Below, piece after piece: positions 32,477 through 38,172 of a stretch of 38,172 bases of DNA; the first letter of the stretch is position 1, and each line of letters starts with the position of its first letter. Origin of the DNA: Akkermansiaceae bacterium. Its GTDB lineage: Bacteria; Verrucomicrobiota; Verrucomicrobiia; Verrucomicrobiales; Akkermansiaceae. Made by a program: the position numbers and the translations under genes. A model generated the notes under the pieces. It saw only the letters and a program-made list of their open reading frames with translations, ran no database searches and was not told the DNA's origin. The stretch is taken from the NCBI GenBank assembly GCA_015061985.1, contig SUVN01000020.1, forward strand, positions 1 to 38,172. The letters are read 5' to 3'.

Positions 32477-32520
32477 TTGACAAATATGAAAAAAAAGACT
32501 AAAACATCCCCATGGGGATG
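32477..32520 (+). promoter_or_regulatory. Promoter and operator of hipBA locus 2
   Basis: TTGACA (32477-32482, perfect), 17 bp, TAAAAC (32500-32505), with the first hipB ATG at 32512. A perfect 16-bp palindrome CATCCCCATGGGGATG (32505-32520) covers the -10 end, the start point and both possible start codons, a natural place for HipB to block transcription. The message should be leaderless or nearly so. Confidence 0.65.
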
Positions 32521-32742
32521 AAAATACAAGATTTGTCAGACATAGGGAGCATCATCAGGCAACAAAGAAAAGCAGCCGGGCTGTCCATTGAAACGCTGGC
32601 ATCCATGCTTGCGTGTAGTCCTCGCTTGCTGGGGGAATTAGAGAGAGGTGCGCGGAATGTAAGCTTCATTATCGTGCTGAAAACATGCGCTATGCTTGGT
32701 ATTGAACTTTTTGCGAAATGTAGAGGAGACCATAAACCATGA
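32512..32742 (+). CDS. hipB: HipB-like antitoxin, Xre-family HTH (locus 2)
   Basis: A 76-residue single-domain Xre protein (IGSIIRQQRKAAGLSIETLA, SMLACSPRLLGELERGARNV, VLKTCAMLGIELFAK). It is clearly related to the locus 1 antitoxin: CSPRLLxELERGxRxVS is shared. Two in-frame start codons, ATG 32512 and ATG 32518, both lie within the operator palindrome; the first is near the predicted transcription start. The last four bases overlap the hipA start (ATGA), as in locus 1. The upstream operator differs from that of locus 1, so cross-regulation is not expected (inference). Confidence 0.85.
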   Translation: MGMKIQDLSDIGSIIRQQRKAAGLSIETLASMLACSPRLLGELERGARNVSFIIVLKTCAMLGIELFAKCRGDHKP

Positions 32743-33961
32743 AAGAATTGCCCGTATACCATGGAGACAGAGAAGTAGGTTCATTTGGTATGACCGAACA
32801 GGCCGAATATTATATTGCCTATTCGGAAGATTGGAAAAAGATGGTTTTCCTCTTTCCGTTCACCTCCCGTTGGATTCAGGGATGCATATAGGCAAGGCCG
32901 TAGAATATTTCATTGAAAACCTCCTGCCGGAAGCTGCAATCCGCCTAGCCATATCGCAGCGTTTTGGCATCTCTGCAAACAACTATTTCTCGCTGATGAA
33001 GCAAATCGGACGCGATTGCGCAGGAGCTTTTTCTCTTGGAGCTCCGCAATCATCGGGAGAGCATAAAGCGTTAGAAGAAAATGAACTGATTGACATCCTC
33101 TCTCATCTACCTCAATACCCTCTGGCCAGCAATCGCCCCGGAGTCTCTTTCTCTCTGGCGGGGGCACAAAACAAGATTCCGCTTTTTCGCAAAAAAGGTA
33201 TATTTCACTTGCCTCTTCATGGTGCCGCCAGCAACTGCATTATCAAAACGCCCATGGAACGAGTGAAGAGCAGCGTTGTTAATGAGTTGTTCTGCATGAA
33301 GCTGGCAACCCGAGTCTTGCGGCATGTTGCGGCTACGGAGTTTCTGCCCTTGCCCGGCATCAGCTCTCTTGTTGTGCAGCGCTATGACCGGCGCGAATCT
33401 GGCAGCTCCCTGCAACGCATTCCGCAGGAAGATTTCTGTCAACTGGCAAGTTTGCCCTCGGCCATGAAATATGAATGTGATGGAGGTCCGGGATTCCGCA
33501 CATGCGCAGAACTGCTCAGAACATATTCCACGCTTCCGGCTCCGGATATCATGTTGCTGGTGCGTTGGGCGGCTTTTAATCTGTGTATAGGTAACATGGA
33601 CGCCCATGTCAAAAATCTTTCGCTTTGCACGATAGAAGGAGGTCTACGCTTAGCTCCTTTTTACGATTTAATCAGCACACTGCAATATCCTCAATTCAAT
33701 GGCGACTTAGCCATGAATATCGGGGGAAGACGGAATCCCGTCCGTATAGGAAAAGCCCAGTGGGAACATTTTGCAGATGAAATCCAACTGCCCCGAGCCT
33801 TTGTTCTGAAAGAGGTTCAAACGGTTATGCGGCAGGTTATAGAGCAATTGCCCAACGTGGTAGAAGAACTCAGGCTGACAGTCCCGGATAAGTTGTTTAT
33901 TGCAGATTTAAAGCAGAACATCTTGCAGCGTTGCATGAATGCTCTCCGACTCCTGAGATAG
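32739..33961 (+). pseudogene. hipA: HipA-like kinase toxin with an N-terminal frameshift (locus 2)
   Basis: ATG 32739 starts MKELPVYHGDREVGSFG, which matches the locus 1 HipA N-terminus (KLPIYHENREIATLRFD), but this frame stops at TAG 32889. From about 32778 the homology continues in another frame: FIWYDRTGRI, DGFPLSVHLP, VEYFIENLLPE, SLAGAQNKIPL, VQRYDRR, GNMDAHVKN and APFYDLIS, with no further breaks to TGA... the stop at 33959-33961. Adding one base near 32777-32780 would restore a protein aligning without gaps to locus 1. All kinase residues are present. The gene is thus disrupted by one missing base, unless this is a sequencing error or recoding. The antitoxin gene is intact. Confidence 0.82.
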
Positions 33962-33990
33962 CAACTTGCGTTTACCGAATCATTCCTCAA

Positions 33991-34025
33991 AAAGCCGCAG
34001 CTCCGTTTCTCCGGAACTGCGGCTT
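33991..34025. terminator. Hairpin terminator after hipA locus 2
   Basis: Arms AAGCCGCAG and CTGCGGCTT around CTCCG-TTTCT-CCGGA-like pairing. The plus strand ends GCTTGTGTT, a weak U tract; the minus strand ends GGCTTTTTGAG, a better one. Confidence 0.65.
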
Positions 34026-34202
34026 GTGTTAAAGCGTTGTTTATCGAAGCAATACAGCTTTACTTGCTGCCCGCCGCCGCCGTCGCTGAAGCTATGGCGT
34101 GACAAGCCGTCGCAAGTAATTCTTGCGACATTGCATAACTATTTACCAGGCCCTGCCGGAATCGGCAGGGCTTTTTCTGTGGCAGGCGAACGAAAAAGGG
34201 GC
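34026..34202. other. Short intergenic stretch with a hairpin and a second terminator
   Basis: No gene is recognised. It contains a perfect hairpin GTCGCAAG (34109-34116) / CTTGCGAC (34122-34129) and, 20 bases later, a strong plus-strand terminator. This is the layout of a small RNA gene, but no good promoter is visible before it, so it may only be a backup terminator for hipA. A minus-strand reading encodes a 23-codon ORF (MSQELLATACHAIAS...), which I do not trust. Confidence 0.4.
34150..34177 (+). terminator. Strong intrinsic terminator before the riboswitch
   Basis: Arms GCCCTGCC (34150-34157) and GGCAGGGC (34164-34171) with a 6-base loop, followed by TTTTTCT. It insulates the btuB unit from upstream transcription. 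Confidence 0.88.
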
Positions 34203-34231
34203 TTGCAGAGCGGGGGTAATTATGGTTAGAT
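34203..34231 (+). promoter_or_regulatory. Possible promoter of the riboswitch-btuB unit
   Basis: TTGCAG, 17 bp, TTAGAT. The -10 matches only 3 of 6, but the position, between the terminator and the riboswitch, is right. Confidence 0.35.
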
Positions 34232-34237
34232 AGGGGG

Positions 34238-34440
34238 CGTACCTGCGTGCCTGTCTGCGCGCGGGAGAACACCCGGGAGGCGGCGGGAAGCCGCAGGAAA
34301 TAGATGGGGAAGACGGTGAGAATCCGTCGCTGTGCCGCAACCGTGTTGCAACCGCCGAAGGGAGGCTGCTGAGTCGGAATGCCAGCCCGGGGAGTTCGCC
34401 AGACCAATGGGGTGGCGATGCACTGCCCCGCGTCCCGGCC
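34238..34440 (+). ncRNA. Cobalamin (adenosylcobalamin) riboswitch
   Basis: The leader before btuB contains the conserved cobalamin aptamer core: GGGAAgacGGTGAGAATCC (about 34308-34325), the GCTGTGCCGCAACCGT stretch (34329-34344) and, near the end, GAGTCGGAATGCCAGCCC (34371-34388), the B12-box-like 3' strand. GC-rich pairs before 34300 form the P2/P3 arms. Downstream, CGCCA...TGGCG (about 34399-34419) and GGGG/CCCC words near 34410-34432 could form the alternative hairpin hiding the btuB start, so control is probably translational. High cobalamin should switch the genes off. Outer boundaries are approximate. Confidence 0.9.
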
Positions 34441-34446
34441 AACAAC

Positions 34447-36417
34447 ATGATACAAGAAAACCATGCGCCCCTGAGGGGTGCTTTCCGAACTGTTGTGCCT
34501 GCCCTCTTGCTGGCAGGTGTGTGTCCCGTTGCACCCGCAGCGGATGAAGTGAGCGCAGAGATGCCCGCCATCACGGTATCGGCTCATGTAGGGAATGCCC
34601 TGGCCTACGACCGTACCGGCGTATCCGTCACGGTGCTGGATATCCCGGAACTGAAAAAGGAGGGAATCTACACCGCCGCCGAAGCGCTGACCACCGTGCC
34701 CGGGGTCTACAGCCTGAGCGGCGGGGGCGAAAACCAACGCGGCAACATCTGCAACGTGGTCATCCGCGGGCTGAGCAGCGGCGACAGTTTCATGCCGATG
34801 ATTGACGGCATGCGTCTCTCCGGGCTTTCCGGCAGCGGCGTTCTGAGCTCCAATGTCATGGCGCGCACGAATCTCTTTGATCTGGGCACGCTGGAGGTGC
34901 TGCGCGGAGCGCAGGGAGCGACCTACGGCGGCACCTCCATGGCGGGTGTCATTTACATGGAAACCCCGAAAGGCAGCAGCGACAAACCTGCCGTCTCCAT
35001 CTTCAACGAGGGCGGCAGCCACGATTCCTACACCGGCAATATCACCACACAGGGCGAACAGGACGACCTCGCCTGGTTCCTTTCCTCCACCTATGAGCAT
35101 ACCAACAACGATATCACTCTGGCAGACGGACGCAAAATGCCGGGTAAACACGCCGGGCGTTATGAAAACTTTACCCAGGCGCTGCGGCTGGACTATCAGG
35201 TGAACGAGGAGGCCACGCTCACCGCCACCTACCGCCGGGAGGATGCCTCGTATCACTACGGGGCGCTCTACGGTGTCTCTCCCTACACCTTCCGCACCAA
35301 TCTGGTGACGGCAAAAGGGGAGGTGAAGCTCAGTCATGCCTGGACGAGCAGTCTGATGGCGGGGTACTATGGCTCGGACTACATGCTGGGGCACGGCTGG
35401 TACTCGGATTTGCGGAATGTGCAGCTGGAATGGCGCAACGCCTACCGCTGGAATAAAAACAACACGACCACGGCGGGATTTTCCTGGATTCGCAACCAAT
35501 ACGATGTGGCGAGCGTGTACGAGACATCCGACCGCAACACCAACAGCAATCTGGACAATACCTACGGGCTCTTTGCAGAGCATCACTACCGCCCCGTGGA
35601 CGGCTGGGATAACTCTCTGGCTCTCCGGCTGGACCGCAGCAGCAATTTTGACAGCCTGCTGAACACGCGACTGGCAAGCTCCTACCGCTTCAATCAGCAG
35701 AGGACGCGCCTGTTCGGCTCCGTCGGTCAGAGCTACCGCGCTCCAAGCTCGTTCCAGCACAGCAACAGCGTCTACCACGGGGCCGATTACGGCTACGGCT
35801 CCACCATCTACCGTGGCAATCCGGATATTGACTGTGCCACAGCCATATCGTTCGATGTCGGCATGGAGCATGAGTTCATCCCGGGACACAGCCTCAGCGT
35901 CACGCTCTTCCTCACCCGCATGGAGGATGCCATTGAGACCGTCTTTGCAGATGAGGGCTACACCTACCGCAACGCCGCCGGACACCAGACCGCGCAGGGG
36001 GTGGAAATCGCCCTCACCGGCGGGTGGAACGATGCCTGGGACACCGGCTACAAGCTGGCCTGTACCCTCACCTCACCGAAGACCTCCGATGACCGCCAGA
36101 TACCCGCCTCTGCCCGCCAGACCTGGTCGGGAGACCTCCACACCTCACCGCTGGAGGGGCTGACCACCGGCATCGGGCTGACGGCTGCCGCCGGACGCAG
36201 CAATTATGAGGGAAATCCCGTGGCCACGAAGCTGGATGCCTACTATTCCCTGCGGTGGTATGCCCGGTATGAGGTGAATGAGCATCTGACCCTGCATGCC
36301 CGCGTGGAAAACCTCACCAACCAGAAATACGTCATCGAAAGTGCCTGGGACAGCGCTGCAAACTCCGTCATCAGCGCCGGTATCTCTCTTCACGGCGGCT
36401 GCACCATCTCGTTCTGA
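34447..36417 (+). CDS. btuB: TonB-dependent outer-membrane cobalamin receptor, BtuB-like
   Basis: A 656-residue outer-membrane receptor. A signal peptide (hydrophobic VVPALLLAGVCPVAPA, cleavage near AADEV) is followed by a TonB-box-like MPAITVSA, the plug domain (ALTTVPGVYSLSGGGENQRG, VVIRGLSSGDSFMPMIDGMR, LEVLRGAQGATYGGTSMAGV) and a 22-strand-type barrel of aromatic repeats ending in ...LHGGCTISF with terminal Phe. The cobalamin riboswitch directly upstream supports corrinoids as substrate, taken up with TonB energy. Length is close to E. coli BtuB (about 600). The downstream ABC-type binding protein gene overlaps it by one base (TGATG). No TonB gene is in the window. Confidence 0.9.
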   Translation: MIQENHAPLRGAFRTVVPALLLAGVCPVAPAADEVSAEMPAITVSAHVGNALAYDRTGVSVTVLDIPELKKEGIYTAAEALTTVPGVYSLSGGGENQRGNICNVVIRGLSSGDSFMPMIDGMRLSGLSGSGVLSSNVMARTNLFDLGTLEVLRGAQGATYGGTSMAGVIYMETPKGSSDKPAVSIFNEGGSHDSYTGNITTQGEQDDLAWFLSSTYEHTNNDITLADGRKMPGKHAGRYENFTQALRLDYQVNEEATLTATYRREDASYHYGALYGVSPYTFRTNLVTAKGEVKLSHAWTSSLMAGYYGSDYMLGHGWYSDLRNVQLEWRNAYRWNKNNTTTAGFSWIRNQYDVASVYETSDRNTNSNLDNTYGLFAEHHYRPVDGWDNSLALRLDRSSNFDSLLNTRLASSYRFNQQRTRLFGSVGQSYRAPSSFQHSNSVYHGADYGYGSTIYRGNPDIDCATAISFDVGMEHEFIPGHSLSVTLFLTRMEDAIETVFADEGYTYRNAAGHQTAQGVEIALTGGWNDAWDTGYKLACTLTSPKTSDDRQIPASARQTWSGDLHTSPLEGLTTGIGLTAAAGRSNYEGNPVATKLDAYYSLRWYARYEVNEHLTLHARVENLTNQKYVIESAWDSAANSVISAGISLHGGCTISF

Positions 36418-38172
36418 TGAAAAAAGGATGGGGTATCATCTGTGTGATTCTGCTCATGCTGCTCACGGGGGCAGCATGGTGGGTCACACACCGCCCTGCC
36501 CCGCAACCGCAGGCGGCAGAGCAAAGCTCTGCCCCAGCAGCCTACCCCGCCGACATGTGGGAACGCGCATCGCGGGTAACGGGATTCCGGCTGCGCTGCG
36601 GGGGGCCGTCCCCCACCGGGCTGAGCTGGCAGGACGGTATGCAAGAGCCGGAGATTGGCGATTCCGCTGCCCGGAAAGGCGGCCGTATGCGCCGTTGCAA
36701 TGTGGGACCTTATCCCGCCAACTTCCTTGCCTTCGGCAGCCCGCAGCCGCAGTTCTTCCACTACAATCTCTTCACCGCCATCGAGGTTCCGCTCGTGCGG
36801 CGGCATCCCGTCACGGGCAACGAAATCCCCGGAACGGCGAGTCACTGGTCGGTTGCCGGGCGAACCGTCCGGTTTCGCCTGAATGCCGCCGCCACGTACT
36901 CCAATGGGCATCCCGTACGGGCGGCTGACTATGCACTGGGGGCGCTGCTGCGGGCAGAAGCAGGATGCGCGGATGCTCTGTCCGCCGCCGTGGAGGAAGT
37001 GAGCGTGGAGGGTGACGAATGCCTCGCCGTCACGCTGCGGGAAACCACTCTGCAACCCGTGCTGACCGCCGCCGCCCTGCTCCATGCCGCAGAACCGGGC
37101 TTCTATGCCGAATTCGGCAGCGACTACCGCAAGCGCTATGCCCACCGCATCCCGCCCGGCACCGGCGGCTACACCGTCGGCAGAACGGAGCGCGGGCGCA
37201 TGATTGAGCTGGTGCGGGTACGGGACTGGTGGGCAAAAGACAGGAAATACTACCGCTACAGCTGCAATGCTGATGCCGTGGAACACCACTTCCCCACGGA
37301 TGAGGCGCAAGCCTGGGAGCTCCTCATGAGGGGGCGGCTGGACATGCTGCAAACGCGCAACATCACCGCCTGGCACCAACGCGCCGAAACCGCTCCCCCG
37401 CCGCTGCAGCGCCACATTTTCCGTGCGGAATATCCCCTGCCGCCCTATGGCATTGCCTTCAACACCCGCACGCTCTCCTGTCCGCATCTCCGGCGCGGAC
37501 TCATGCACGCCATGGACATGGAGCGAGCCGTGCAGCTTATTTTCCGGGGCGAGGGTGAGCGGCTGCGCACCTTTGCCTCCGGCTACGGCAACCTGAGTCC
37601 TGACGGAACACCCTGCCACCAGTTTGATGTGCAGGAAGCCCGCGCGGCCTTTGCCCGTGCGGGGTACACCGTTCAGGGGACAGACGGGATACTGCAGCAG
37701 GAGGACGGCACGCGACTGAGCATCCGGCTCACCTACACCCCGCACGACAAAATCAGCACACTGGTCAGCATTCTGGTGCAGAGTGCCGCCGTCTGCGGCG
37801 CAGAAATAGTGCCGGATGCCGTACCCTGGCAAACCGCACAGCGAAAGGGGGATGAGCAGCGCCACCAGCTTCTCTTCTGGGCCGCCATGCCGGGGGAACC
37901 GTTCCCGGATTACAGGCGCTTCTTCGGTGCCGGTGCCGGCGGGCCGGATGCACCGTTCGGCGTGAATGATGCCGCGCTGAATGCCGCCATGGATGCCTGT
38001 GAGCAGGCGCGCACCCGCGATGAGCTGGCCCGTGCCATCGCTGCGGCAGATACCCGCATTGCGGAGCTGTGCATCTGGCTGCCGGGCTGGAAAGAGAACG
38101 TCGTGCGGCTCATCTGCCACCCGCACGTCCGCTTCCCGGACTGCGAGACCTGCCGATTCTCCACCCCGACTC
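36417..38172 (+). CDS. Family-5 extracellular solute-binding protein (SBP_bac_5), runs off window
   Basis: The frame is open from ATG 36417 to the window end, 585 codons with no stop. The N-terminus MKKGWGIICVILLMLLTGAA is a membrane anchor or signal peptide, with a Pro/Ala-rich linker after it. Family-5 features follow: the domain-1 start NVGPYPANFLAFGSPQ...FFHYNLFTAI, EIPGTASHWSVAGRTVRFRL then ATYSNGHPVRAADYALG (the F-x-L-x...-F-x-D-G-x-P-V-x-A-x-D-V motif in altered form), GTGGYTVGR, and LRRGLMHAMDMERAV. Family members bind peptides, nickel, haem or siderophore-like ligands for ABC importers; YejA-type proteins look nearest. Being translationally coupled to btuB behind a B12 riboswitch, it may act in corrinoid or metal uptake (inference). 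A minus-strand frame over the same bases is a shadow. Confidence 0.85.
   Translation, partial: MKKGWGIICVILLMLLTGAAWWVTHRPAPQPQAAEQSSAPAAYPADMWERASRVTGFRLRCGGPSPTGLSWQDGMQEPEIGDSAARKGGRMRRCNVGPYPANFLAFGSPQPQFFHYNLFTAIEVPLVRRHPVTGNEIPGTASHWSVAGRTVRFRLNAAATYSNGHPVRAADYALGALLRAEAGCADALSAAVEEVSVEGDECLAVTLRETTLQPVLTAAALLHAAEPGFYAEFGSDYRKRYAHRIPPGTGGYTVGRTERGRMIELVRVRDWWAKDRKYYRYSCNADAVEHHFPTDEAQAWELLMRGRLDMLQTRNITAWHQRAETAPPPLQRHIFRAEYPLPPYGIAFNTRTLSCPHLRRGLMHAMDMERAVQLIFRGEGERLRTFASGYGNLSPDGTPCHQFDVQEARAAFARAGYTVQGTDGILQQEDGTRLSIRLTYTPHDKISTLVSILVQSAAVCGAEIVPDAVPWQTAQRKGDEQRHQLLFWAAMPGEPFPDYRRFFGAGAGGPDAPFGVNDAALNAAMDACEQARTRDELARAIAAADTRIAELCIWLPGWKENVVRLICHPHVRFPDCETCRFSTPT

Noticed and set aside
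32777..32782. Programmed ribosomal frameshift in hipA locus 2
   Set aside because: No slippery heptamer or following stem is visible; a lost base is simpler.
34060..34131. 23-codon minus-strand ORF (MSQELLATACHAIAS...)
   Set aside because: No promoter or ribosome site of its own; its codons coincide with the hairpin at 34109-34129.
34060..35985. Minus-strand open frame of 641 codons over btuB
   Set aside because: Antisense to a clear BtuB with signal peptide, plug and barrel, and it also reads through the riboswitch.
36390..38126. Minus-strand open frame of 578 codons
   Set aside because: It mirrors the family-5 binding protein gene, which has recognisable motifs on the plus strand; GC-rich DNA gives long antisense frames.

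Overview
The window looks like a chromosomal piece of a Verrucomicrobiota bacterium of the Akkermansia type. The evidence is a short secreted protein with a PEP-CTERM sorting tail (VPEPTTATL...AARRRRK), a giant autotransporter whose signal peptide resembles those of Akkermansia adhesins, secreted SGNH esterases of the kind used on host glycans, and LpxA, BtuB and an autotransporter barrel, which mark a Gram-negative cell. This taxonomic call is inference from protein style; no marker-gene comparison was possible.

Layout. 1-1150 is accessory DNA: the tail of an ISL3-type insertion sequence, non-coding DNA rich in inverted repeats, and a small GIY-YIG nuclease gene, all ending at a tRNA-Ala gene (minus strand). 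1319-3927 holds an orphan gene and rpoA-rplQ, without the ribosomal genes that usually precede rpoA. 4091-11386 is one 2431-residue autotransporter. 11572-14335 is a compact corA-argB-nadK operon. 14460-15779 is an SPFH/stomatin gene followed by an nfeD gene broken by an in-frame TAG. Divergent from it, 15922-18976 carries a hexose-6-phosphate mutarotase, a SanA/YdcF-like membrane protein and a divergent MenD-like ThDP enzyme. On the minus strand, 19010-22980 holds a DoxX/MauE-like membrane protein and two tandem CPA2 antiporters. 23180-26694 encodes two secreted SGNH esterases. Two hipBA-type toxin-antitoxin loci (26924-28389 and 32512-33961) flank a housekeeping block (an rlmI-like methyltransferase, lpxA, a gph-like phosphatase) and the PEP-CTERM gene. 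The window ends with a cobalamin riboswitch driving btuB and a family-5 solute-binding protein gene that runs off the end.

Expression signals are clear. Sigma70-like promoters (TTGNNA, 16-18 bp, TANNNT) precede many transcription units. In at least six cases the -10 box lies only 6-10 bp before the start codon, so these mRNAs should be leaderless or nearly so, and recognisable Shine-Dalgarno sites are scarce. Several start codons were chosen or shortened on this basis.

Three genes appear damaged: nfeD (amber codon), the second hipA (one-base frameshift near its N-terminus) and the PEP-CTERM gene (its signal-peptide codons are intact but lack a start codon). The most interesting targets are the leaderless-promoter architecture, the riboswitch-linked btuB plus family-5 binding protein pair, the paired hipBA loci with their own palindromic operators, and the MenD-like protein with altered active-site residues. 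I did not find a clearly new multi-gene system.
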